Assembly: GCF_000237925.1 (NCBI RefSeq)
Contig: NC_031496.1
Coordinates: 17,132,245 to 17,196,244, forward strand
Reading direction: 5' to 3'
From: Schistosoma mansoni
Lineage: Eukaryota > Platyhelminthes > Trematoda > Strigeidida > Schistosomatidae
DNA length: 64,000 nucleotides
Within the stretch, counting starts at the first letter, position 1; each line of letters begins with the position of its first letter. The notes beneath the pieces are model-generated. The model had not been told where the DNA came from and did no database searches. It worked only from the letters and a program-made list of their open reading frames with translations. Below, piece by piece: positions 33,991-46,471 of the stretch. Both the position numbers and the translations under genes were made by a program.

Positions 33991-36552
33991 TGATAAGTAG
34001 TAGATGGATTGAACAAAATGTTGGAAATAGAAATGGGTGAAAAAATCAAGATTGTCCAGAACTAAAAATCCACGTTCAGAACAAAAGTGAATATTTCGTG
34101 AGGATTAGTGAATGTTTCAAAAACAAGAAGAATGAATCACAGCAATACGCTAGTGGAGATGTGGCATGCATGTCATTATATGTGTGGAGGTAAAATAAAA
34201 CATGAAGGTTCACCTTATGCATATTTTAACGTATACATCACACGGAAAGATAGCATTATATAATAAAGTAATTTAGAACTGCCGATAATCAGTATCACAC
34301 AATGAAATGGGGTACGGTTTGTTGTACATATATAAGCTGAATAACTGCATTAGTTGAAATTGGGGGATGCACAGATAATTAGAATAAAAGATTGTTACCA
34401 TCTACGATTATTACAATGCTTTACGACCAAATATTTGAAACAGATTTGGGGTAAAAATTCTGACCAAAATCTATGACAGACTCGTCGAATTGAACAGGTA
34501 TTTTCGGAAATTTAGTGAGTTATAATATCGAAATACAAGTTGAAGAATAATATATAAACTATCGAGTATAGTGCTTTATCATAAACAATTATATATTTCT
34601 TTAAATATTGGGCAGAGTTCAATTTATCGTCAAATATGACTATATGTGCCTTAAAAATGATAGAGCACGGTTCTATCGGATAGCAAAAGTGAACATGTAA
34701 TAATGTGAATATGATCACATATACTATGAATATGCTTAAAAGAGATCTTACCACAGAGTACGAAATTAACAGTTTATATGTAAACAGTTCAAATTTCAGT
34801 TATCTTCCGTAATTTCGAAAAATAACCTATCCGGCTCTGTGAGAATCCTAGAAAAAGAGAACTGAAGATCTCAGTCTGAAAGTAACGTCCAGCGAACTTT
34901 GAACTGTCGACAGTAGTGAACCGAATTGAATTGTTTTCAAGACTCTCAGTTTATCTTCGTATTAACTATGTTTACAGATGGTACTATCTAATTTAGAAAA
35001 ACTGAATACTAAAGACTATAGTTTGAAGCTACCATTACTAATTTACTTATTTTTGGTTTCCTGAGTTTCAGAGAATTAAATTCGGGAGTTCATGCGCCAC
35101 ACAATCAAGGATTGACTGATTTGTGGGTTAAGTTGTTAACGGCTATGACATTCTGGTCACCACTATTCTCTTGAATGCAAGCAAAATCAAACTAGTGAAT
35201 TGGAACATCGTGTTTGTAAATGATAATATTTACTTCTAATGAGTTAAGAAAACGGTGTTATTCAACTCCATAAGACTTTGTTCGTGTTTGTATGTACATG
35301 TTCAAAAATACATTATAATATATGTCAATAAATCTTGCTTTCACATGTACACGGGATACGTTTAAATCACAAATCGCACTCGTGTGATTACTAATGGTCA
35401 AAGTTGATCTTTATTCGCAATATAACCAGTAGGTAGGATGTACAGCTGTCATACAATAAAGCTGAGTAGGTACAGTATTGCCCGTGTATAGGAGTCGGTC
35501 GCGAGAAATCTGTGTCCACGAAAGAACCTGAACCTGATGCGCATTAGAAACAGGTAGATATTCGTGGTTACATTATGTATGCATATCTGGAATGCTAATG
35601 AAGATGCCATGGATATTCGGGATCGGAAAATGCTCTTCCATCAACACCTTGATAATGGAAGGATGCCAGCCAAGAAAAATCATCAACATGACAGTAAAAC
35701 GTCCCACAATAGAAATTTCAATTCATCATATCCTTCTTCGATTTTCCACTTCTTCTATTCACCGTGGAAAGTGAAAACACATAAACTCTAGTGCATGTCA
35801 AAATACACTCGTACTAGCGTAAGAAAGCACGACGAGCAAAGTAAACCCGTATACATGTATGTATATACTATACGATGGTGTAAAAAGTTTCGACAAAGTA
35901 GTTTTCTATGATATTTTAAACTAAAATAACGGGTGCATATTTAAATTTCTAGGATAAAATCGAATTCTTTTCCTTTTGACACAACAATATACAAGAAAGA
36001 GACCTAGGATACAAACAAATAGCTGTGGGACGCTAAAAGCGAGATACAACAAAAACATATATTACGTCCTACTTTCAGTGGTCGTTCAGGTGCTCTTGAA
36101 ACTTAACTGTAACTCGACAGCGCTTCATTGAATACCGGCTAGCGCATGCTAGTGAAGTTTCATCATGATCGTTGATTATCAAATGTGTCATTTTAGTTGC
36201 GAGACTTGTTTCGTTCCGTTGTTCAGGAGGCAAGTCGACACAATTAGTGTTACTTCCGAAATATTAAGTTATAAGATGGCCAAAGCTGATGCTATCACAA
36301 GCTCCATCCCCATTGATGCCATAGTATTTGGACTTTCGATGAGGTACTTTGAAAGGTTTGTAGTGTGTATTTTCGAGGGGTTTTCGTAATGAATGGCGAC
36401 TAGCAAAACCGTGAATACTAAGTCCTAAGACAAGTTTAACAATAACATCAGCTGACTGCGATTGAATTTAAACCGGCTCAACTACACGAATAGCGTTCGT
36501 TAATCTGCTAGTGTAAGAGTTTAGACCTGCATTCATTGAGGAAGATGAAGGG

Positions 36553-36599
<47 letters not shown>

Positions 36600-37189
36600 G
36601 TGTAGTGTTAAGACAGGGAATAGACTCATACTTTATCGTTTCGTGTTCCAGATCACCTTTTACTCACCACTAGAGCTGTCACAGACATTCAGCGCCTCAG
36701 AACACTGTTGTTGATTACACCTTTATAATCGAGCATCTCAAAGACAGTCAGATCAAAAACCGGTGACGGAGTTTGAAAAAATGTGATGATCAAGATACAC
36801 ATAATCCATTAATTGATACGAGGGATGTGTACCATGGCGTGTCCATCAAAACAATGAGGTCACTGTCAGTGTTGAATGCTTACAATACAATTTATTTTGT
36901 GAATTTCTTTACCGATATACTTTTATAGAGTTGAGTTTCCAGGACGTCTATAGCTAATCTTACCACCCCTGATGTCTTGCTGCACAATAAAATTAGTTGG
37001 GCCGTGAATCCAACCGGTTTGATGACATTTATGTTACTCCACTAACATCAGTTCTCTGATGATCATTATATATTTTTATTCGTTGCCGCCAACTATCAAT
37101 ACGCGCAGAAAGTACCGCCACCACTGTAGACCCATTTTGTTCGCCTTAGCGCATTCAGATAAGTTACTTTAATAACTTGTTAGTTAATC
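33991..37189. other. No recognised gene
   Basis: Short ORFs only (up to 80 codons). A 74-codon ORF at 36165-36389 could be an upstream remnant of the BEL/Pao fossil but has no clear motif. A TA microsatellite lies at 36556-36597. Confidence 0.45.
36556..36597. repeat. (TA)n microsatellite
   Basis: About 21 uninterrupted AT/TA units. Confidence 0.95.
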
Positions 37190-39580
37190 TGACGAAGCAT
37201 ATGCCATGAAAACTCCTTTAAGGTGGACGTTGTTTGGACCCTACCGTGGGACCATGAGAGATATGAGTATCATAAATTATCTGTTGTCTAAAGATGAACT
37301 AGAAGCTAGATTAGAACAGTTACATAAGATGGAACATGAAGAAGACCCGAATCACTGTGCGCTCATGTCGGTTGAAGATCGTAAAGCCTTGGATGCTATG
37401 TCCAAATGTGGAAGGTCATTAGCGAATAGCTTCGCACTGGCGTCACCAACAAAGCCTACCTAATAATAGAAAACTAGCGATGAGTAGATCAAATTCCTTG
37501 AGAAACTGACTCATCCGTGACAAGAGGTTGCATAAGGAATATGTTAATGTGATGGTATAGTATGTTGAACGGCGCTACGCCGAAAAGGCTTCAGAGAAGT
37601 GCATTAGGTGTTGAATTTAGTATTTACCGCATCACCCAATCTTCCATCCGAAAAAACCTAATAAGCTAAGAATCGTTCTCTACTGTGCAGCACAATAAAC
37701 CGAAACGTCCCTGAATAAAAACTTGTATTCTAGTCCAGAATTAGTTAACGATCTGGCAGATGTCTTCACCGGATTTCAGCGATGAACAATAGATCTCGAG
37801 GCAGATATTGAAGCTATGTTTCATCAAGTGATTGTCCCACCACAGGATAGTAACGCCCTTAGATTTCTATGGCGGCCGTGGAGTGACATAAGAAATGAAC
37901 AGGAAACCTAAAGGATGAAAGTATATTTGTTTGGAGCAACCTCCTCACCAAGTTGAGCAAAGTTTGCTCTACAAAGAACTATCCTAGATAACGAGGCTAG
38001 ATTATCCGAATATATTATACATACGGCAAAGGAACAGTTCTACGTTGACGATTTATTACCCATGGTTGTTACGTTAGAAGAAGCTAAGTTAGTATATTCT
38101 CAGCTGAAGGAAATGTTACGTCAAGGGAGTTCTAATCTAACCAAGTGGGCCAGCAACAGTTTTGAATTGATGAAGTTTAGTCCAGATGAAGGCTACATAG
38201 AAAGAAAGGTAGACATTTGTTTATCGATTAAAAGAAATGAATGGAATCTAAGAAAAGAGTGGAATGTTCGAACGAATAAGATTTTCCTCAGGGTGTGTGA
38301 ATTTGATGCGACTCTTGCAAGGAGGACCATTTTGTCGTGTGTAGCATCTATATTCAACCCAGTTGGGTTTATAGCTCTAGTTGTTTTACCAGCTGAATTA
38401 ATTTTGCAAGATACTTGTCGATAGGATCTGACATGGGACGCAGAGCTTCCTACAGAGTGCTTTATAAGATGGGACTGTTGGCTGAGAGGTACGAGGCGCC
38501 TAAGTGAACTGTAACTTCACATATGTCTCGTACAAGAATCGTACAAACCACTGGCTACTCAGATTCATTACTTTGCCGATGCCTCAGAATTTGGATACAG
38601 TGTTGTAGCATATGCTTGTTTCGAAGGCGTCTCCCATCAAGTTCATCGTTCCTTTTTAGTACCTAAGTCCAGGGTTACTGGGCCATAAATTAAAGCACCA
38701 TGTGGTAATAATCCCAAATCAACTCTGAGAAAGCCTAAGGAAAAGAAAGTCCTCTAGCCAAAGGTCACTTCAACAAAGAATACAGTAAATAAGACCCTGA
38801 AGAAGCAGATAACACACATTCGTCGTGGTATCGTACATGGTGTTGAGAAAGACGAATTTTTACGAGTTGTGAATAAGAGTAAGGGTGGTTCTGACAGATT
38901 TAAAAGAGCCAATGCTAGTTTTAGACAAATTATGTGTAGTTGGAACCAGAATAAGACAGCAAATGCCCTTTTAGAAAGAGGTTGTGAATGGCGCTTTAAA
39001 CTTCCTAGAGCTAGTCATCGGGGCAGCGTATGGGGATGCATTATAAAGTCAATAAGAAGGATTCTACAATCACTACTGTTTCGAAAGGTATGAACGGACG
39101 AGTCTTTGGAGATTTTTCAAAAATAGAAGTTGAATGAATACTGAACAATCGACCACTCGTAAAGCTAGTTACCAACTGTGATAATTTGGATATATTCTCA
39201 TCAAATGAGTTATTACTAGTCTATGGAGGTGTATCACTCGAAGAACCACAGATGAGTAAAACGTGCTTAAGTAACAAAAGGAAGGAATCGCAGCAACTAG
39301 CCAACCTATTCTGGAGCAAGTGGTTATGGGAGTACCTACCAACCCTTAAGGCGATATCCGAGTGTTTGGACATGAGAAGGAGTCTACAACCGGGAGATTT
39401 AGTGTTAGTAAACAATACTGGCTCACCGAGAAATCTGTGGTCGCGAACTATAGTTGGACAGGTCAACTATGGTCCAGATGGACGAGTCAGAACAGTTCAA
39501 CTGATGACAGCAACTGAAGAGATCAGCCGGGATATACGGAACCTGTCTATTAGGAGAAGCCGATTATATAATCCGGTCTG
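37190..39580 (+). mobile_element. BEL/Pao LTR-retrotransposon fossil (pol region)
   Basis: Plus-strand remains of a BEL/Pao polyprotein in the expected order: end of the protease region (TPLRWTLFGP, 37206), reverse transcriptase (YVDDLL-type block near 38045), the RT-RNase H connection (TILSCVASIFNPVGFIALVV, about 38320), part of integrase (about 38860-39090) and the family-typical C-terminal domain (LQPGDLVLVNNTGSPRNLW, 39390-39430) ending at 39580. Both LTRs and gag were not recognised. It is broken in about half a dozen or more places and shortened, so it looks old. Schistosome Sinbad-type elements are the likely relatives. Confidence 0.8.
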
Positions 39581-40799
39581 ATGTGTATGTGAACTATCCC
39601 TGTTGCACGTGACCTAAAAATCGAAAGACATTATTATTCTATTATATCAGTGCGACTCAACATTTTTATTCATTTTGATAAGACACGCAATACTGAAACA
39701 GATGAAGTTTAAGGCCAAGTTGCCCTTGTTTTGATTATTGCTTTCACTTAGACTCTTGGGTCGCTACGATCGCGTTTACAGTTCTAGTAGTATACCTGTA
39801 GGACAAATTAAACCCTACATAAATCTTTAGACAAATTATGAGGTAGATAAATCTGGATAAAAAATAATTAACGTCAACAATAACAAGCGGCGCCACGTAC
39901 TGGAATCGACAAAGGAATACTCGTGAGGGTAGGAACGGTACGATGAATGAGTCACACAGATTCTCTGAAGAAGTAAAATACGAGCCATCCATGTGTTGAA
40001 TAGACGTATAAGAGGTGACGAAAACAATGTACATGAAATTCAGGACATTGGATCATGACTGAGGAGTGCTCGAAGATAGCACGACTTCAGATACTGACAT
40101 TAATTCACTTTTGCAATTAAAGACTGTAAATCCAAATTTCTTGTGGTGTACATTTTCTTTTCTTTACCTTTCAATACATATGACAAGAGTTTGGGGGAAA
40201 GTTGAAAGTTTGGTGAAGTCAGAACGTGTACTCATTCAATCTTATTGAATACTGAAACTGTTGTTATCGTCCTTAAAATTCAACCATTTTTATACATCTA
40301 TTCAAAAGTTGAAATTACGGGAGCTCTTGTTTGTCCTGGTTATTTGACTCCCCATCATTGCGTGTCGATGACCTTTAAGTACACATTAACTACTCCTTAA
40401 TGACGGGATATAATGATGGTATTGGAATCCATATTCTTCATAATTTGGAAACATTCTGTCGACAAATTACGTTAATATTACGTAAATATCTAGTGTCAAA
40501 TGTGATTTGTGTTCAGGATATGTAAATTTTAGACATGTTAATATTGAACGTCAGACAAATGACAAAGGATTTAACATGTATATAAAACGTCCTAGTTCGG
40601 TTATACGCTGACTCAGCAAATAATGTAATTCAGCTTTTATAACTATGACGGAGATACGAGCTGGCACATAGATATATTCGTACAATTATATGCACATGTA
40701 TAAAAAATTTACAAAAGATATTTGAGTGGTTCGTAAGGTCAAATCTATGGGTGACAGAATGATTGGAAAGAATTGAGGAAAGTTATTACAAATCATATG
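39581..40799. other. No recognised gene; possible SINE remnant
   Basis: AT-rich. A stretch at 40320-40375 (GGAGCTCTTGTTTGTCCTGG ... TGACTCCCCATC) resembles a decayed minus-strand Sm-alpha SINE; the tRNA-like half is not recognisable. Confidence 0.4.
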
Positions 40800-40885
40800 G
40801 GCGTGTAATAACGCGAATCAAACCTTGGACTAATGGTGTAGCGCACGAGTTTTTGACTATTAGACCACTGGGCTATAATCCGATC
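40800..40885 (-). repeat. tRNA-like SINE fragment of a different type
   Basis: On the minus strand TAGCCCAGTGGTCTAATAG matches an RNA polymerase III A box and GGTTTGATTCGCG a B box, about 40 nt apart. The body differs from the Sm-alpha SINEs and no hammerhead follows. No intact tRNA cloverleaf can be drawn. Confidence 0.45.
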
Positions 40886-41085
40886 GTATCTCTAGCTTCA
40901 GGCAATTCACGACAATATGCAATCACTTTCCATTGTCTTGCTTACGTAACTGCCTCACATAAGGCAATATTTGAATCACTCTAGTTACGGTACTTAGGAT
41001 TGTAGATTTACTTCTTGAAATTAGTCACTGGTGAACACACGATATTGTTAACTGATTGACGTGGTAAATTTCTGCTACTGAATTT

Positions 41086-41260
41086 CAGCTCAGTAGTCTA
41101 TAATTAAAGCTTACGCGCGTAAGACGTTAAGTTCGGGATTTGATCCCCTTCGATAGGGTCGTGAATTATTGCCGCTGAGGAGTACAATACTGGGATGGAA
41201 CAGTTATTTATGGCTTTTTGGTTTTCAATGAATGTCTAACTTAAGCCGATTTGTGATATT
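41086..41260 (+). repeat. Sm-alpha-type SINE, strongly decayed
   Basis: A box (CAGCTCAGTAGTCTATAATT), B box (AAGTTCGGGATTTGATCC) and a hammerhead-derived trace (CTGAGGAG, GGAACAG, 41174-41201) in the right order, ending ATGTCTAACTTAAGCC, which also occurs near the other SINE copies. Confidence 0.6.
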
Positions 41261-41980
41261 AATAACATTCAATTATCTACAGAATCTCTATACTGAAAAT
41301 GTAAATCTCATTTAAATGTAACACGTAACATTAATTTCTTATAAAGTATCAGTTACAAGGGAAATTCAAGAAGGTTTCGGTTATAAACTATAGGTTTCGA
41401 TAAAATAATCTTCATTCTGTTACTTATTCATTTACAAATTATCTAATGTCAATATGACTTGATTTTTATTAGGTATATGTAGCAATTAAAAAGCTAAAAA
41501 TCAATTTATATACACATGATAGCCAGTAAAATAATTTTATAGTATTTCTTAAATTTGAAAATGTTTTAAGTGAAAATGGTACCAATAGGATCGCGAAAGT
41601 AGGTCAGTTTGGACATGTACTATAGAAGTGCAAATAATTAATTCTATTTATAATTTAACTTTTACCAATAACTGATTTCTAATGGGTAAATAGTAACATC
41701 TTGAAATGTTAGTAACATGACCTTACCAAAGTATAAGAGTTTTATAACAATCAAACCAGTGCAAACCAAATTATTTAAAAAAAAATTTACAATGACAGAG
41801 CTTCAAGATTAGTAAAGGTACTTATTTGGTTTACAGCATCCGTGAAGTTGCGTGTTAGCGTTTGAACTTTCAGAGGATTCGAGCTCATACAAACAAAACC
41901 TTAACAAAATCATCCAATGGTTCAATAGTTGATAACAATTTTACTAGCTAAGTCCAAAGAGTAACACTCAGTTATTCTAT

Positions 41981-42040
41981 GTGTATGTATGTATGCATGT
42001 ATGTATGTACATGTGTGTGTGTTTGTATGTATGTATGTAT
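41981..42040. repeat. (TGTA)n microsatellite
   Basis: Repeated ATGT/TGTA units with a TGTGTGTG interruption. Confidence 0.95.
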
Positions 42041-42429
42041 TTTTCAAAGTACCTTAGACAAACCCGTCTATATCCATGACTATTTTTTTAAGTCTTCTTG
42101 TTGATACATTCATGAATTTTGTTGTTCATCCTTTAGTTACCTTGATAACTAGCACGGTGACTAGCACTGTTCACATATCCATTGAATCTATGCTATACTT
42201 ATTGTCTCCCAGACCTTATTTTTATTAAAGTTTCCCAAACTTTCCAGATAATAATTTACTAATAATTTGCTACAAAAATCTACCGATTTTTCAGTCAAAA
42301 CTGTAAATATGGTGTCACTGAGGATGAATTGATTGATCTAGAAAATAATAGGAATCTACTGAGTGATTTCACTACATCAATCATCATAGCATAAATAAAT
42401 CATACAAATCATTATAGTTTTTCATAGTT

Positions 42430-42610
42430 GAAATCATGAGTCAATTGAAACTAGACCACCATCAAAAACCTGGAAGCACTGGACGGCCGTTTTGTCCTAT
42501 TATGGGACTTCTCAGCAGTGTGCATCCACGATCCCACACTCGCGAGATTCGAACCCAGGAGCTATCAGTCTCGCACCGGAGCACTTAACCGATAGACCAC
42601 TGAGCCGGCA
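42430..42610 (-). repeat. Sm-alpha-type SINE, minus strand
   Basis: Starts GCCGGCTCAGTGGTCTATCG (A box), B box CCTGGGTTCGAATCTC, hammerhead-derived part at 42520-42474 with perfect stem I (CACTG/CAGTG) and GTC, tail TGATGGTGGTCTAG. Core strands read CTGAGAAG and GACAAAAC, so the ribozyme is degenerate. Confidence 0.82.
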
Positions 42611-42780
42611 TCTAATGATGTTAATGTCTAACTTCAACCAATACATGATGTTTGAGCAACTGTTCACCTATTGTCTTCAGTTAGTTGATATCTCTACAAC
42701 AGACTTGGTTGAACTCCACTGGTCATTGCTTCCCACTAGAATTCAAGGAAACATCCCTTGAAGTCAGTCACTAGTGAGCA

Positions 42781-42851
42781 TATACAAAAGACCGTTGACA
42801 AATAAAGGTGACTTATACTATAAAAAAATTATAGTTATTTAACCACTTCCC
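42781..42851 (+). repeat. 71-bp direct repeat shared with the large inverted-repeat arm
   Basis: TATACAAAAGACCGTTGACA and the following 50 bases recur at 43902-43972 inside the left arm with few differences. This copy lies outside the arm, on its flank. Confidence 0.8.
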
Positions 42852-43424
42852 ATTCTAGTTTTATTTTAAAGCTTTATCCTAATTCACTTGAATTTTGATT
42901 ATTAATCGAGTATCGATAAAGAAACCGAGGAGGACTTCAAATAATTATTGAATCACAACGAAATTAATCCGTAGTTTGTTTTTTTCTTACTAAAGACGTT
43001 TTCATATAATTGAGTAAACTAAATTATAATGTTTATAAACAAAAAAATGTAAATGAAATAAAATTAAATTATGTTTGCAACTACTTTTCAGCTAACTCAA
43101 AAGGTACCGCAAACACTAAAATACCAAACGAATTGTAGGGAGTAAAATGTTAGCAATAAAATGTTAAATGAAAAGTGTGATGCTAAAAATTAAATAAATT
43201 ACCAAAATCTCCAAGATTCAACCAGACAAAATGAGTAATATTAGAGGTTTATCAAATGATGAAAAATTATAATTGTCTAATATGCAACATTTACCATTAA
43301 CCCTTTTGTAGATACGTAAACATAGTAGCCAACGTGTTTGTATTGTAGTGAACAAGAACATGGATGGCATAGTCGAAAGTATTTGACACGAAAATTAGAG
43401 ACCATCTCACAAAAATCTGAAAAT
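42852..43424. other. No recognised gene
   Basis: AT-rich flank of the left arm with no ORF or repeat that I recognise. Confidence 0.5.
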
Positions 43425-45826
43425 CATACAATAAAAAGTTAATGTGCAAAATAACAATCAATTATCTCAATCTTGACACTTCCTTCTGCAAATATCAATC
43501 CATAGTCTCCGATTATTATTGTTCATGCATTTTCATACCAATTGCGTTCCGTTCCCGTTCTCTCCTTATCAATCTTCTAGTGAAATACATTCTACCCCTG
43601 ACCATCACCATTTACTAATTATGTTGCTACAAGTAACCCACACCATAGTATGACTAAAAAACAGTTGTAGATTTGATTTAAACTTCAGTTATATTTGCAA
43701 TAAAAGTACTCAGTTGACTTTCCGATAGGATGTTAACTTGTCAGCATGTACGACACAATCCGATTAACAGCATCAAGTAGTAAACGGAGAATATTCTTGA
43801 CAGATGAACCTTCAGATTTAAACTCAGTTTCTCTTGTCTCAGAAAGCAACTAGGATGTATAATGTCCGGAAATAAAATTCCTTTGAATTTATCCAGAATT
43901 ATATACAAAAGACCGTTGACAAATAAAGGTGATTTACACTATAAAACAATTATAGTCAGTTAACCACTTCCCTACTGAACGATCTGAACACAACTAGTGA
44001 TATCAGTTTATGATGAAAGATTGATGAGTTGGAGTTTTACAACAGGCATATATTTGTAAATCATATTCAGGTCATTTTGGTCTAATACTATCAATACATG
44101 ATACACAAGCTCAGCAAACAATCAGTGTCACTCAAATGTCGTTTGCCATTATTCCCTCGAGATGATTAGGTCAAATGATTAACAATACATTTCTAATACC
44201 ATATGATTTTGTTTCACGTGACTTCGAGTAATACAAGCGTTTGATTTGTAAAAACACGACTGCCTTGTTCTTCTCCATAAGTGGATGAACAACATAAATG
44301 AATATAACATGTGTTAATACATGCCAACCATTTATTGAGATCTTTCGTCTATCCCATGAATTCATTCTCACCATCTCAAATGTATAAATGGTGTTTTCTG
44401 CTACTACTTATACTAATACCGATTCTACAATGACATTTTTATCTAACCATTCTTGTGTGGCATGGCGAATTCAACAGGCTCACACACATGTGTCAGGTCC
44501 TACACTCCACATGATTAACTGACTTAGAGTATTCAGATTGTATATGTTCTTCTCGTTAATGTTCAAATACTTGGTGAACATGTTTGAAAACCGTCAACAT
44601 CGCAATAATGTTGTAGGTTTGCAAAATGAAGGATGCATTGCTGGTAATAAACTTCAGTGTTAATTTCCAAACAACAAAAGCAACAACAAATACGGCATTC
44701 AGTTCCCTTTCGAGTACCTATGTGAGTTTGTTTAAGTTTCACTTGCTCTACTAGAGCTTCATTGAAAATAGACTATCGTAGTGAATTTGTCTCACACAGT
44801 ACCATGAAGCAGTTATCACTGGTGAAACGACAGTACGTCATCTTGTTAACAACACGCGACACAAAAATAATAGAATATAGGGTAAAGGAAAAGTTGACCA
44901 CACACTAGGTGGACAGAAGACACTGTCCAAACACAGTTGAAAACTTGTTTACGAAATGAAATAATTGAAAAAGTGAAAGTATAGAGTTTTATCTATTTCA
45001 TTATGCAGTATTTTTAAGTAATATAAGAACAATCAAGTGAAAAAAATTATTGGCAATCTTCAAAGAAAGATTTATTACTAAAGCAGATAATTAACTTAAG
45101 AGACAGATGAATGGTGTAAACAATTTTATTTAGAGTTTAATTGAAATATACATTCCTGTTCTTCCAGTTCTTCTCACTGTCACTATATCAATAAGAATTT
45201 CAATGAAATCCGGATATCATTCATAATATCACGCCTCTCATCCAAGACACATCAACACGCGTTGTATCGGAGATACGAAGAAAGACAACAAACTTGTGAG
45301 TGAGCGTGCATATGATCAATTATTTGGAAACAGAACTCAGTATCATTTAAGTCTAATTCAAAATACACACACTAGACAATTTTATAAAGTTTATTATTTA
45401 CTCTTAACTAATTGGCTAACATACATAATTGTACGATCAAAAGAAGTAAAAATTCACGTAAATATTTTGACCCCGTAATTAAAGACATCAATTTGTCTGT
45501 AGAATCAGACAACAAAATATATGAAAATCACAAGTTTTATTATTCTTGATGAATTTTCTTAGATTCTTAATATTTCTTCAAAGTGTATTATTAAACAATT
45601 ATTTCTCTTTCAAATTCGCTCCGTCACATATGACCATAATTTTAATGAAGTACATCAGATAGTCTTCGAAAATAGTTATTAAGAGAAACACCATAGTTGA
45701 GTTATGTTTTTCATTACATATTCAACGGTGGTCAGTGTCAATGTCTCACTAATTCACTTCCATTACTTACTCGAATTACTTATCGTTTTCATTGACCTAT
45801 CACTTGTTCACATTTTCTATCATGTT
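43425..45826 (+). repeat. Large inverted repeat, left arm (2,402 bp)
   Basis: This arm is the reverse complement of 50941-53342, with exactly the same length. In every stretch I compared the arms are identical except for a single mismatch at the outermost end. It contains a 67-codon ORF on the minus strand (44374-44171, MVRMNSWDRRKISINGW...) and a 60-codon ORF on the plus strand (45296-45478, MSERAYDQLFGNR...), both identical in the other arm. Neither resembles a known family. No terminal inverted repeats, transposase or target duplication were found at the arm ends. Confidence 0.92.
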
Positions 45827-46471
45827 AGTTCATCACTGAACAATGATTTATGTTTTCACAGATATTTCGCTCGATTTCATCACTTTACTGTATTTCAATA
45901 ATAGCTCTGTAACTCTGAAAAAACCTTAATACAAAACAATGCATGAAAGCACCTTAATCTCTACATAATAAACTATTCTGACTGTTGACATGCATATTCT
46001 TTTTCGTCAAGTTTACTGGTGATGCATAATTGAAATATGCTTCACTTTAGCATGCAATTAATCTACTTAAAGCAATGGAATTCTGTTAATTTGTTCACTA
46101 TCAAATATTTGAAGTATTGAGGTTGGGATTTCCTACACTGTTCGCAGAACCTTTCTATAAATGATAAACATATGCAATAATTACCATTTCATTCTAAATC
46201 ACTCACGCATTCATTTCAGTCTCCAAAAATCTTGGTTAGATAGTAGAGTCCATTTGATCAGAGAGATAATTTTCATAAATCACCAAATATCAACTATATT
46301 AAGTTACCAAATTAGAGGATAAATGTAAGGGTAAATGGGAATTGGGAGACTATACAATGGAAACTCAAGAGGAACTATAAGAATATTATGATTACGTATT
46401 CGTAATTCATCTAGGACAATGCCAATAGTCATTCTCCTAGTATCCAGTCGAAGTAAAGAAAGAACTTACTT
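45827..46471. other. Spacer of the inverted repeat, unassigned part
   Basis: AT-rich; no gene or repeat recognised before the RTE copy. Confidence 0.5.

Noticed and set aside
35564-36389. Gag of the BEL/Pao fossil
   Set aside because: The short ORFs here show no gag motif and are separated from the pol remnants by about 800 bp of unassigned DNA.
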